From: an uncultured Actinomycetes bacterium
Lineage (GTDB): Bacteria; Actinomycetota; Actinomycetes; Nanopelagicales; Nanopelagicaceae
NCBI GenBank assembly: GCA_903933585.1
Contig: CAIZKO010000116.1
Coordinates: 1 to 33,535, forward strand
Length of the DNA: 33,535 nucleotides
Direction of reading: 5' to 3'
The first letter of the stretch is position 1, and every line of letters begins with the position of its first letter. Below the pieces are notes generated by a model. That model had not been told where the DNA came from and searched no databases. It saw nothing but the letters and a program-made list of their open reading frames with translations. The position numbers were made by a program, and so were the translations under genes. Of this stretch, positions 1-7,978 are shown piece after piece.

Positions 1-654
1 GTTTCAGATGGTACTTTGACATCTAACGCAGTATCAGTTCGCGTATCATCAGCAGTTCCAACATCAGTTGTCTTGACAACCGATGCTGCTGCTTATCCTG
101 CAGGTGGAGCCGGTACTTTGACAGTGACCCTGTCAGATGCTGCTGGAACACTTCCGGCTGGCGCATACAACGTTTATGGCACTGGTGCAGTAGTTGGATC
201 AGCTCCAGCTTCTTCATTCGCTCTAACCGTAGCTACACCAGCATTGAGTACACTTGCTCCGACAGTGACAGTTAATGATTCTGGCGTTGCTACCATCGCA
301 TTCAATGCTCCATTGTCTGATGGAACAACAACAATCAGCGGAACAACCTCTGCAACAACAATCGTAGAGACTCCTGCAAGCTTCGCAGTTTCAAGCGGAG
401 CATCAGATGCAGCTAACGCTGCAACAGATGCTGCAAACGAAGCTACTGATGCTGCTAACGCTGCTACCGATGCTGCAAACGCAGCTGCTGATTCAGCAGA
501 TGCTGCAACACAGGCTGCAGAAGATGCTGGCGCCAAGGCTGATGCTGCTCTTGCAGCTGTAACAGCATTGTCACAGCAAGTAACTTCAGTACTAGCTAAG
601 GTTGCTGCGTTGTCAGCACTCCTAGTTCGTGTTGTTAAGAAGGTAAAGGCTTAA
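1..654 (+). CDS. C-terminal part of a secreted surface/S-layer-like protein with heptad-repeat tail (5' truncated)
   Basis: The reading frame is open from base 1 (VSDGTLTSN...), so the TTG at 16 given by the track is probably not the start and the gene enters from outside the window. The visible 218 residues split in two. The first ~130 are Thr/Ser/Ala/Val-rich and read like beta-sandwich (Ig-like) repeats of an exported protein. The last ~85 are almost pure Ala with seven-residue periodicity (DAANAAT, DAANEAT, DAANAAT, DAANAAA), then a Val/Leu heptad segment ending in VVKKVKA, which predicts a long alpha-helical coiled coil. There is no C-terminal membrane helix and no sortase motif. The strong terminator behind it and the regular codon choice suit an abundant product. 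A surface-layer or cell-wall protein is my best guess; no enzymatic domain is visible. Confidence 0.6.
   Translation, partial: VSDGTLTSNAVSVRVSSAVPTSVVLTTDAAAYPAGGAGTLTVTLSDAAGTLPAGAYNVYGTGAVVGSAPASSFALTVATPALSTLAPTVTVNDSGVATIAFNAPLSDGTTTISGTTSATTIVETPASFAVSSGASDAANAATDAANEATDAANAATDAANAAADSADAATQAAEDAGAKADAALAAVTALSQQVTSVLAKVAALSALLVRVVKKVKA
406..552 (+). repeat. Degenerate 21-bp tandem repeat encoding Ala-rich heptads
   Basis: From GAT at 406, units of 21 bases encode DAANAAT-type heptads: four clear copies, then three more diverged ones (DSADAAT, QAAEDAG, AKADAAL). Synonymous codons differ from unit to unit (GCA/GCT, ACA/ACT/ACC), so the protein pattern is kept while the DNA has drifted. 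It is part of the coding sequence rather than a separate element. Confidence 0.8.
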
Positions 655-688
655 TTGCCTCTGCTTTAAGTCAGTCTGACTGACAAAC

Positions 689-735
689 AGAAGCCCGGTT
701 CTCCCAGTGGGGGAGCCGGGCTTCTGGCTTTTCTA
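689..735 (+). terminator. Rho-independent terminator after the surface-protein gene
   Basis: AGAAGCCCGG pairs perfectly with CCGGGCTTCT across an inner partly paired segment (TTCTCCC/GGGGGAG) and a short AGTG loop. A stem of about 16-17 pairs is followed by a T-containing run (GGCTTTTCT). It lies 35 bases behind the stop codon and is the clearest terminator in the window. Confidence 0.9.
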
Positions 736-798
736 GAACATGGTGGGTATTAACCTAAATCACTGCCCACGCACAGGTTTCTCCCAAGAATTAAGGGT

Positions 799-804
799 TA
801 TATT
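799..804 (+). promoter_or_regulatory. Candidate -10 element TATATT of a leaderless promoter
   Basis: TATATT ends 5 bases before the ATG at 810 and no ribosome binding site intervenes, as in other genes of this window with a TANNNT box about 6 bases before the start codon. No clear -35 box is visible. Confidence 0.5.
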
Positions 805-809
805 CAGGT

Positions 810-2168
810 ATGGCAAATAAGCGCAGGGTTCGCGATCTGGGCGTAGGCCATCGCATTAACGCCGATTGGGCTTCGATCCTGATGGGGCTAGGACTTGGGC
901 TTACTTTGGCTCTAGAAATCGACACCATGACCTCTGGGGATTGGTCGGGGGTTTACTCGTCGATCACATCGTTATCGCGCTTGGCGGCTTTATCTGGCTC
1001 ATATTTTGCGCTGGTGGGTCTGGTCTTTGTGGCTCGTATCCCGTGGATAGAAAAATCGGTGGGGCACGACAAGTTGGTGAAGTGGCACCGCAAGTTGGGG
1101 CCTTGGTCTTTGTATCTCATTTTGTTCCACGTACTTCTCGTCGGTCTGGGTTATGCGGGTGGCGATCGTGTATCTACGGCTGCTGAACTCTGGCGCATGA
1201 CGCTTAAGTATCCCTGGATGATTCCGGCAGATATTGGTTTTCTTTTGATGATGATCGCTGGTGTGACTTCGTATAAGAAGGCGCGCGCCAAGATGAGTTA
1301 TGAGACCTGGTGGACTGTTCACCTCTACACATATCTTGCTGTTGCTTTGGGATTTATGCACCAAGTGTTAACCGGTCCGATGTTTACTGGTCACCCACTG
1401 AACAAATTATTCTGGGAGGGTTTATACATCGCAACAGCGGCTGTAATTCTGCTGTGGCGATTTGTAATACCTCTAGTGCGCTCACTGCGTCACAATTTGC
1501 GAGTGGACCAAGTCGTGGTTGAGGGGCCAGGCGTGGTTTCGATTGTGATGCGGGGGCGTCATCTAGATCGCCTCAATGCGCAGGGCGGGCAATTCTTTAG
1601 TTGGCGCTTTATTACCTCCGGCCAGTGGTGGATTTCGCACCCATACTCATTATCGGCCGCACCCACCGAACACCATATGCGTGTGACCGTGAAGAACCTG
1701 GGTGATGCCTCAGGTGCGGTGTTGAATATTAAACCCGGTACTCGGGTCTTCTTCGAAGGGCCATATGGCACATTTGTGGCTTCCAAGGCTGCTCGCGGAC
1801 ATATCGTTCTTGTGGGCGGCGGTGTAGGAATCACGCCTCTGCGTGCGCTTCTCGAAGAGTTTGATGCTACAAAAGAGATCGACGTTTTGTATCGCGTCGG
1901 TGATGAAAAAGAGCTCGTTTTCCGCAAAGAACTCGATGCTATCGCCGCTTGGCGCGGCGCTCGAGTCCATTACTTGGTGGGTAACCGTAAGCAGCATCCG
2001 ATGGATGCGCGCTACATCAACAAATTAGTGCCCGCCTTTAGTGATTCAGATGTCTACATCTGCGGACCGACCGGTCTAGTCGAGACGGTACGTAAAGCTG
2101 CGCGCGATGTTGGTATTCCAAAGGATCGTTTCCATAATGAAGAATTTGAATTTCACTCGGTTGAATAA
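810..2168 (+). CDS. NOX/ferric-reductase-like transmembrane flavocytochrome
   Basis: The 452-residue protein has an N-terminal membrane domain (residues ~20-220, about six helices) and a C-terminal ferredoxin-reductase domain. Four histidines sit in two helices with spacing 14 and 13 (H93/H107 and H171/H184), the pattern that holds two b haems in NOX and ferric reductases. The reductase part shows an FAD motif (HPYSLS, ~277), GPYGTF (~317), a nucleotide-binding loop (VGGGVGITPL, ~335) and CGPTGL near the end. It should move electrons from cytosolic NAD(P)H across the membrane. The following FMN-binding protein and ApbE suggest that the acceptor is an exported flavoprotein rather than iron or oxygen directly. 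Substrate is inferred. Confidence 0.88.
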   Translation: MANKRRVRDLGVGHRINADWASILMGLGLGLTLALEIDTMTSGDWSGVYSSITSLSRLAALSGSYFALVGLVFVARIPWIEKSVGHDKLVKWHRKLGPWSLYLILFHVLLVGLGYAGGDRVSTAAELWRMTLKYPWMIPADIGFLLMMIAGVTSYKKARAKMSYETWWTVHLYTYLAVALGFMHQVLTGPMFTGHPLNKLFWEGLYIATAAVILLWRFVIPLVRSLRHNLRVDQVVVEGPGVVSIVMRGRHLDRLNAQGGQFFSWRFITSGQWWISHPYSLSAAPTEHHMRVTVKNLGDASGAVLNIKPGTRVFFEGPYGTFVASKAARGHIVLVGGGVGITPLRALLEEFDATKEIDVLYRVGDEKELVFRKELDAIAAWRGARVHYLVGNRKQHPMDARYINKLVPAFSDSDVYICGPTGLVETVRKAARDVGIPKDRFHNEEFEFHSVE

Positions 2169-2179
2169 GGGAGATAACA

Positions 2180-2758
2180 ATGCTTACTAGACGCTTCTTT
2201 TTGATCGCTGGAGGTACCGTCGGCGGTCTGGGCGCTGTTCTCTCAATCACGCCGCCACAATTTGGGGCAACGACCGGGTTGGCACTGGGCACCGGAGGTT
2301 CGCTTGCGGGAGGCACCACTGCAACACCTCTTGCATCGCCAACACCTGCCACAACTCAAAAGGCCACACCAGCACCAACCAAGAAGCCAACCAAGAAGCC
2401 AACCAAGGGAACGACTGGTGGTACGACGACGCCTACAAAGACACCGGCTCCAGTCACGACTCCAAAGCCAGCTGGTGGCGTGAGTGGCACATTCACTGGT
2501 GCTTCCGCGAATACCGCGTATGGCCCGGTTCAGGTACAGATCGTTGTCGTCAATGGAAAGATTACAAATGCCATCGCTTTGACGTACCCAACTAATTCGT
2601 TTCGCGATCAGCAGATTAATTCGCAGGCAATCCCTTATTTGGTGCAAGAGACACTCGCTGCCCAATCTGCAAATATTCAAGGCGTAGGGGGCGCTTCATA
2701 CACCTCGCAAGGATGGGCTAACTCGCTGCAATCTGCGTTAAAAAAGGCAGGTTTGTAA
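2180..2758 (+). CDS. Exported FMN-binding domain protein with Thr/Pro/Lys linker
   Basis: The 192-residue protein opens with a twin-arginine-like signal (LTRRFFLIAGG), followed by a Thr/Pro/Lys linker (PTKKPTKKPT, residues ~60-100) that could span the cell wall, then an FMN_bind domain (~105-192). The flavin attachment motif of this family, usually D-x-x-S-G-A-T-x-T/S, reads QGVGGASYTS here. The acceptor would therefore be Ser173 rather than Thr, and the Asp and first Ser are replaced. An AGGGAG ribosome binding site lies six bases before the ATG. The gene sits between the reductase and apbE, so this is probably the carrier flavinylated by the next gene product. Family call is good; actual flavinylation is untested. 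Confidence 0.82.
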   Translation: MLTRRFFLIAGGTVGGLGAVLSITPPQFGATTGLALGTGGSLAGGTTATPLASPTPATTQKATPAPTKKPTKKPTKGTTGGTTTPTKTPAPVTTPKPAGGVSGTFTGASANTAYGPVQVQIVVVNGKITNAIALTYPTNSFRDQQINSQAIPYLVQETLAAQSANIQGVGGASYTSQGWANSLQSALKKAGL

Positions 2759-3529
2759 TTGGGCGAGAGAGCACACACCACAGCCGAGATTGATGTCTGG
2801 GGCACAATCGTCTTCATTGAGGTTGCTTCGACAAAGGTTGGTTTGGAGGAACTCAACGCCGGGTTGGCGGAAGTAATTGATTATGTGCGTTTGATTGACG
2901 AAGAGTTTTCGACATATAAACCGACTTCACAGGTCTCGCAGATTCGCCGCGGAGAGCTAAAGATTGAAAATGCTTCGGCGCAGATGCAAGAGGTCTGGCA
3001 CCTCTGTGAAGTTGCGCGAGATCTCACCGATGGCTCCTTTAACCCCTGGGTTGTTAAGGGCGGCTACGATCCATCGGGATATGTAAAGGGTTGGGCGGCT
3101 GAAGGGTGCGCCCGGATTCTGCAACGCCATGGAGCGGAAAATATTCAGGTCAACTGCTCGGGGGATTTATACCTTGCCGGCGGCTACGAAAATGGAAAGC
3201 CGTGGTCGATTGGCGTGCGCAGCCCAGAGAACAAATGGGAAGTTCTTAAGATTTTTGAGATAACCGATGGAGCTATAGCAACATCTGGCACCTACGAACT
3301 CGGTGCCCACATAAAAGACCCACATTCGGGACTAATAGCGATCGGCGCTCGCAGTGCCACCGTGCTCGGACCAGATGGTGGGCTCTGTGACGCGCTGGCC
3401 ACCTCTTTGATCGTCGCTGGCCAGGATGGGGCGGCCTACTTCACTAAGCCCGAACTATCCGAATACAAGGTCTGGGTCATTAACCGCAATGAAGATACCG
3501 CCTGGAGTATCGCGGAACCGACCGCTTAA
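2759..3529 (+). CDS. apbE: ApbE-type FAD:protein FMN transferase
   Basis: The 256-residue product carries the ApbE signature series: FSTYKPTSQVS (~57), LTDGSFNPWV (~91), a DPSGYVKGWA segment that corresponds to the usual GG-x-x-KG region, NCSGDLYLAGG (~138), ATSGTYELGAHIKDP (~180) and a GLCDALATSLIVAG helix near the end that holds the metal-binding Asp. The enzyme links FMN from FAD to Ser/Thr of FMN_bind domains. The start is TTG directly after the stop of the FMN-binding gene, so translation is probably coupled. No signal peptide is evident from this start, so either it works before export or the true start needs checking. Confidence 0.88.
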   Translation: MGERAHTTAEIDVWGTIVFIEVASTKVGLEELNAGLAEVIDYVRLIDEEFSTYKPTSQVSQIRRGELKIENASAQMQEVWHLCEVARDLTDGSFNPWVVKGGYDPSGYVKGWAAEGCARILQRHGAENIQVNCSGDLYLAGGYENGKPWSIGVRSPENKWEVLKIFEITDGAIATSGTYELGAHIKDPHSGLIAIGARSATVLGPDGGLCDALATSLIVAGQDGAAYFTKPELSEYKVWVINRNEDTAWSIAEPTA

Positions 3530-3579
3530 TTCTCAGGGAATTATCAGCGCTAGTGCGGTTTAATCACAAAAACGTTATC

Positions 3580-3585
3580 TAAGGT
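3580..3585 (+). promoter_or_regulatory. Candidate -10 element TAAGGT before the export operon
   Basis: TAAGGT lies exactly six bases before the ATG at 3592. The spacing fits leaderless initiation, and the only AGG present is too close to the ATG to act as a normal ribosome binding site. Confidence 0.4.
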
Positions 3586-3591
3586 TCAGGA

Positions 3592-5310
3592 ATGAATAAA
3601 TCCCGACTCCGTATCTTGATACTAAATCTAGTAATTGTGGTGGCGATAGCTTCGGTGGGCTTCTGGGGGTATTCGACACTCCATCCCAAGGCCGCAAAAG
3701 CAACTCTCTCAACCGTGACCGTCACTCGAGGGGATGTCTCTTCGACAGTTTCATCTTCAGGCACCGTTATTAGCCCGAGCGATATTGCGCTCGCCCCAAC
3801 TGTCTCTGGCACCTTGGCTAAATTGAATGTGAAGGTGGGTCAATCAGTAACCGCCGGTCAAGTTCTGGCACAGATGGATACAACAAGTTTAAGTAGCGCA
3901 GTAGCGCAGGCCGAATCTAGTTTGGCACAAGCACAAGCTAATTTGGCTGCGATCAATACAACGGTTGCAACATCTTCACTGCAGTTGCAGAACGATCAAA
4001 ATGCAGTCACTAGCGCGCAGAATAATTTGGCCTATCAACAGACTCTGATCGCGGCGGCACAAACCACAGATGCGAACAACGTTGCTTCAGCGCTCAACAA
4101 ATTAAATAACGACAAGACGACCACATCGCAGAATGTTGGACTTTATCAATCGAGCGTAGACACGGCGAAGAACTCTTTGGCAAATGCTCAACTCACCTAC
4201 AACAACTACGAAGGGCTCTATGGCTCTGCTGGTATCACCCCTGCCTTCTGTGCCTCGATTAATACGATTAACGCGAACTGCACAACGCTCACTCAAGATC
4301 AGAACGCGGTTACGGCTGCGCAGACGGCTTACAACAATTCTTTAATAACTCAACAACAAAGTCTTGCAAAGGATGCGCAAACGATTGCTGCTGACGAACA
4401 GAGTTACGCCGATGCGCAATCAACTGCCGCGCTCAACGTTAAGAAGAATGCGCAGACTCTGGCAAGCGCTCAGGCAGCAATTGATTCGGCACAATATGCA
4501 TTGAAGCTTTATCAAACTCAAAACAACGGATCGGCTATCACTACATCCACGACCGTGGATCAGGCTCAAGTGACTGTGGCGCAAGCCAATTTGGTGATCG
4601 CGCAGAAGAACTTGGCCGGAGCTTCAGTAATCGCTCCGGTATCGGGCAAGATCGCTTCCATCTCCAATACCTTGATCGGGGCAAATATCAGCCCAAATGT
4701 GACTCCTACCAATGGCGCAACTGGAGCAACCGGTTTCATTGTCCTCACCAACGTTGGTGGGCTGCAAGTAACCGCAGGCTTCTCCGAATCTGATGTTGCG
4801 AAGATTTCAGTCGGGCAGAGCGCCTCTATGGCCTTTACCGCACTTCCTAATGCACTTGGCGATGCCAAAGTATCTGCTGTTGCTCTACTCCCAACGACCT
4901 CGAGTGGTGCGACAACTTATACGGTGACCTTTCAATTGACCGGCAAAGTGGCCGGACTCAAACCAGGTATGACGGCCACTGCGACCGTGATCGTTGCTGA
5001 CTCACCCAATGCAATCTCAGTAACATCGCGTGCGGTCACAACCCGCGGTACTCGTACCACTGTTAATGTCGTGACAACTGTGGCGGGCAAGCAGGTCGAA
5101 ACTCCAACAACTGTTCTCGTGGGTATCGTCGGTGATTCGAGCGATGAGATTCTCTCTGGTCTCAAGGTCGGTCAAGTCGTTGCGCTCCCTGCAGTCGTTA
5201 GTTCTTCCTCATCGCTAACCGGAGTCCCATCTGTCTTAGGTGGTGCCGGCATCGGTGGCGCAACTGGTGGCGGTCGTGGCGGCGGCGGAGGCGGTGGATT
5301 CGGTGGTTGA
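3592..5310 (+). CDS. Membrane fusion (HlyD/MacA-like) adaptor of an ABC exporter
   Basis: The 572-residue protein has an N-terminal anchor helix (~7-27), a lipoyl-like half (LAPTVSGTLAKLNV...GQVLAQMD, ~63-95), a long Ala/Gln/Asn-rich alpha hairpin (~100-340), the second lipoyl half (VIAPVSGKIASI, ~345) and a beta-barrel region. The hairpin has two cysteines ten residues apart (FCASINTINANC, ~219-229), perhaps a disulfide at the tip. It ends in a Gly-rich tail (GGGRGGGGGGGFGG). With the ATPase and permease that follow it forms a MacAB-type tripartite system. An actinobacterium without a classical outer membrane would use it at the cell-wall face, so the partner on the outside is unknown. Confidence 0.85.
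   Translation: MNKSRLRILILNLVIVVAIASVGFWGYSTLHPKAAKATLSTVTVTRGDVSSTVSSSGTVISPSDIALAPTVSGTLAKLNVKVGQSVTAGQVLAQMDTTSLSSAVAQAESSLAQAQANLAAINTTVATSSLQLQNDQNAVTSAQNNLAYQQTLIAAAQTTDANNVASALNKLNNDKTTTSQNVGLYQSSVDTAKNSLANAQLTYNNYEGLYGSAGITPAFCASINTINANCTTLTQDQNAVTAAQTAYNNSLITQQQSLAKDAQTIAADEQSYADAQSTAALNVKKNAQTLASAQAAIDSAQYALKLYQTQNNGSAITTSTTVDQAQVTVAQANLVIAQKNLAGASVIAPVSGKIASISNTLIGANISPNVTPTNGATGATGFIVLTNVGGLQVTAGFSESDVAKISVGQSASMAFTALPNALGDAKVSAVALLPTTSSGATTYTVTFQLTGKVAGLKPGMTATATVIVADSPNAISVTSRAVTTRGTRTTVNVVTTVAGKQVETPTTVLVGIVGDSSDEILSGLKVGQVVALPAVVSSSSSLTGVPSVLGGAGIGGATGGGRGGGGGGGFGG
5287..5291 (+). promoter_or_regulatory. Ribosome binding site GGAGG inside the Gly-rich tail codons
   Basis: The GGN glycine codons at the end of the adaptor gene create a GGAGG 11 bases before the GTG at 5303. 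This favours GTG 5303 as the start of the ATPase rather than the track's 5240, or the GTG at 5294, which is only two bases away. Confidence 0.5.
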
Positions 5311-6010
5311 TAAGCAACCCGTTATCGATGTTCGCGACGCTGTAAAGCGTTACGGCGTCGGTGATGCATCGATCTTCGCCCTCGATGGAGTCAGCTTGAC
5401 TATCGATGCCGGTGAATATGTCGCGATCATGGGTCCATCGGGTTCGGGCAAGTCCACCCTGATGAACATCCTAGGCGCCCTCGACAACATGACTAGCGGT
5501 GAATACTTCTTAGATGGCATCGAAATTTCATCGATGGATGAAAGCCATCTTTCGATCGTCCGCGGTAGAAAGATCGGATTCATATTCCAATCGTTCAACC
5601 TGATTCCTCGGACGACTGCGATTGCCAACGTCGAACTCCCTATGGCGTACCAGGGCGTTAAGTCCAAGGAGCGCCGCGAACGCGCCTTGGTGGCACTTGA
5701 TGTCGTCGGTCTAGGCGATCGTATTAATCACGAACCGACTGAACTATCTGGAGGACAACAACAACGTGTGGCGGTAGCTCGCGCACTTGTTACTCGCCCC
5801 GCGCTGCTCTTGGCCGATGAACCAACTGGCGCCCTTGATTCCAAATCAACGGCGGATCTATTGGATCTCTTCGACCAGATTAATGCAGCAGGTCGCACCG
5901 TCGTCGTGATTACACACGAACTCGATGTGGCACACCGTGCCAAAAGAATTATTCGAATGCGCGATGGCAAGATCGTCAGCGATGATCTCAATAAGGAGCG
6001 CGTCGCATGA
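5303..6010 (+). CDS. MacB/LolD-type ABC transporter ATP-binding protein
   Basis: From the GTG at 5303 the product is 235 residues (VVDKQPVIDVRDAVKRYG...), matching the usual ~230 of this family; the longer track start adds an Ala-rich stretch that is only the shadow of the glycine tail. Walker A is GPSGSGKST, the signature motif LSGGQQQRVAVARAL, Walker B LLLADEPTGALD and the switch histidine ITHEL. The gene overlaps the end of the adaptor by 8 bases and the permease by 4 (ATGA), so the operon is translationally coupled. It powers the neighbouring permease. Confidence 0.9.
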   Translation: MVDKQPVIDVRDAVKRYGVGDASIFALDGVSLTIDAGEYVAIMGPSGSGKSTLMNILGALDNMTSGEYFLDGIEISSMDESHLSIVRGRKIGFIFQSFNLIPRTTAIANVELPMAYQGVKSKERRERALVALDVVGLGDRINHEPTELSGGQQQRVAVARALVTRPALLLADEPTGALDSKSTADLLDLFDQINAAGRTVVVITHELDVAHRAKRIIRMRDGKIVSDDLNKERVA

Positions 6011-7227
6011 GTGTCTTTGAAATCGTCCGATTCGCTATCCGCGGGCTCTTTACCAATCGGCTCCGTACCTTTCTGACCGTGCTTGGCATCACCATCGGTG
6101 TCGCCTCAGTGATTATCTTGCTGGCAGTCGGTAACGGTTCCAGCAAGGCGATCCAGGCCTCCCTTGACCGCCTTGGCACCAACTCATTGCAGGTTAGATC
6201 AGGTGGAGGTGGATTTGGTCCACGCGCCCGCGCGACCGCCTCTTCGCAGAAACCGCTAACTATTCTGGATGCTGCTGCTCTGATGGATAAGAGCCAAGCC
6301 CCAGATATCTTGCAGGTAGCCCCGATCGCTTCAACAAATGGAACCTGCGTCGTCGGAGCCAGCACAACCACGCCGTCGACATTTTATGGAACATGGCCCG
6401 CTTACTATAAAGCGAGCAATACCTCGATTCAGTCCGGTTCTTATTTCACAAACGATGATGTGACTCAAGGAAGACGAGTCGCTCTCATCGGACAGACAAC
6501 CGCCACCGCGCTCTTTGGCACAGCCAGTCCCATCGGACAGACGATGCGCTGTTCTGGAATCGAATTCACCGTTATCGGTTTGACTACCGTTAAAGGTGCA
6601 TCAGGATTCCAAGATGGCGACAGCTTGGTTTTGATCCCAATCACAACGATGGAAAATTCCATTACAGGGAATCAACCACTGTCTAGCATCATCGTTGAAG
6701 CAACGAGTTCGAAGACGACGGATGCAGCACAAACCGAGCTGACGTCGATCTTGGATGCGCGACATGGAATTTCAGGTCGCAAGACCGCGGATTTCAGCGT
6801 CTTCAATCAGGCCTCACTTCTTACAACGGCATCAACTAGTTCCAAAACATTCACCACGCTCTTGGGAATGGTTGCTGCGATCTCGCTCCTAGTGGGCGGT
6901 ATCGGAATCACCAACATCATGTTGGTCACTGTTATCGAACGAACTCGCGAAATCGGTATCCGCAAGGCTATCGGTGCCCCCAAAGGTGCAATTTTGAGCC
7001 AGTTCCTGATTGAAGCAACGATATTGTCGGTCTTAGGAGGGGCGCTCGGAGTTGTGGCGGGATTTGTAGGAAGCCACTTCACTATCGCCGGCACTAAGCC
7101 CGTAATCGTTCCTGCATCTGTCTTCTTGGCCTTCGGAGTAAGCATCTTGATCGGTGTCTTCTTCGGTGGCTACCCAGCATCACGCGCCGCATCACTACGA
7201 CCAATCGAGGCACTCCGTTATGAATGA
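6007..7227 (+). CDS. MacB-like ABC transporter permease
   Basis: The 406-residue protein has a first helix near residues 19-45, a large extracytoplasmic domain (~46-270, MacB periplasmic core type) and three C-terminal helices of the FtsX fold, with the typical RTREIGIRKAIGA loop. Translation starts at ATG inside the ATPase stop (ATGA), with AAGGAG eight bases upstream. The extracytoplasmic domain carries a Gly-rich insert just after the first helix (SGGGGFGPRARA) that resembles the Gly/Phe tracts of the adaptor and the next protein. Cargo (peptide, lipid or antibiotic) cannot be told from sequence. Confidence 0.9.
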   Translation: MSVFEIVRFAIRGLFTNRLRTFLTVLGITIGVASVIILLAVGNGSSKAIQASLDRLGTNSLQVRSGGGGFGPRARATASSQKPLTILDAAALMDKSQAPDILQVAPIASTNGTCVVGASTTTPSTFYGTWPAYYKASNTSIQSGSYFTNDDVTQGRRVALIGQTTATALFGTASPIGQTMRCSGIEFTVIGLTTVKGASGFQDGDSLVLIPITTMENSITGNQPLSSIIVEATSSKTTDAAQTELTSILDARHGISGRKTADFSVFNQASLLTTASTSSKTFTTLLGMVAAISLLVGGIGITNIMLVTVIERTREIGIRKAIGAPKGAILSQFLIEATILSVLGGALGVVAGFVGSHFTIAGTKPVIVPASVFLAFGVSILIGVFFGGYPASRAASLRPIEALRYE

Positions 7228-7975
7228 TGAAATAACTCCCGACGCACCGAAGTTTGATCTCTTCGCAACTGAGGTTGAAGATAACCTCAAAGAAGAGCTC
7301 GCTAAGGGCACATTCCAATGGACCAACAAGTACACCAAAGGGCTCGGTATTCTCTTTGCGATTGTTGGACTTCTCTCGGTCGGTACTTGGTACGGCCACT
7401 ACGAAGCGACCAAGTCCACGACGACCCTAGGTGCATCTTCCTTTGCATCGCTCCGCGCCTCCTTTGGCGGCGGTGGTGGAACTGGTGCAGCTGCTGGGGC
7501 AGGCGCCGCAGCAGGTGGCTTTGGTGGCTTTGGTGGCGGAGGAACTCGCATCACTGGCACTATCAATTCAGTTAAGGGATCGACGGTAACGATCACCTTG
7601 GATGATCCAACTCAAGCTTCTTCACTTGTATCGGGCGATGTAGCACGTATTACTGATACCGGGACTGCCGCTGCGGGTGGAACGACTCCATCTGGAACGA
7701 CAACTGGCGGGGATGCAATTGCCCCCGCTCCAGGAGTTTCAGCACCTTCCGGAACCGGCGGAACACGTGGTGGAGCTTTCTCTAATCCAAAGTTGACCGC
7801 TTGCTTAACTAAAGCGGGTATCACAATCGCTGCAGGAGCACGTCCGAACTTCCAGGATCCTGCGACAGCAACTGCGTTACAAACATGCTTTTCACAACTA
7901 GGAATCACTCCTGGTGGTGGCTTCGGTGGAGGTGCGGCTGGAGGGGCAGTTCCTACACCGGCAGCAACGAAGTAG
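7220..7975 (+). CDS. Gly-rich membrane-anchored protein of the export operon
   Basis: The ATG at 7220 overlaps the permease stop by 8 bases, with GAGG nine bases upstream; the track start at 7154 lies inside the permease. The 251 residues comprise a short cytoplasmic part, one membrane helix (~41-57, GILFAIVGLLSVGTWYG), a Gly/Phe tract (GGFGGFGGGG), a small beta segment (ITGTINSVKGSTVTITLDD, like DUF5666 or OB-fold repeats), a Gly/Thr/Pro linker and a Cys-containing segment (LTACLTKAGIT ... LQTCFSQLGIT, two similar half-repeats). It ends with another Gly/Ala tract. Likely an accessory subunit facing the cell wall; function not known to me. Confidence 0.75.
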   Translation: MNDEITPDAPKFDLFATEVEDNLKEELAKGTFQWTNKYTKGLGILFAIVGLLSVGTWYGHYEATKSTTTLGASSFASLRASFGGGGGTGAAAGAGAAAGGFGGFGGGGTRITGTINSVKGSTVTITLDDPTQASSLVSGDVARITDTGTAAAGGTTPSGTTTGGDAIAPAPGVSAPSGTGGTRGGAFSNPKLTACLTKAGITIAAGARPNFQDPATATALQTCFSQLGITPGGGFGGGAAGGAVPTPAATK

Positions 7976-7978
7976 AAA

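Noticed and set aside
174-536. Minus-strand 120-aa frame opposite the surface-protein gene
   Set aside because: It is the antisense shadow of the Ala-rich repeats, with no start context or family pattern.
406-552. Tandem 21-bp repeats as a CRISPR or satellite array
   Set aside because: Units are contiguous, in frame and differ at synonymous sites; there are no spacers.
3573-3590. GTTATCT/GTTCAGG before the adaptor gene as a PHO box
   Set aside because: Spacing is 10 rather than 11 bases and the second unit runs into the start codon.
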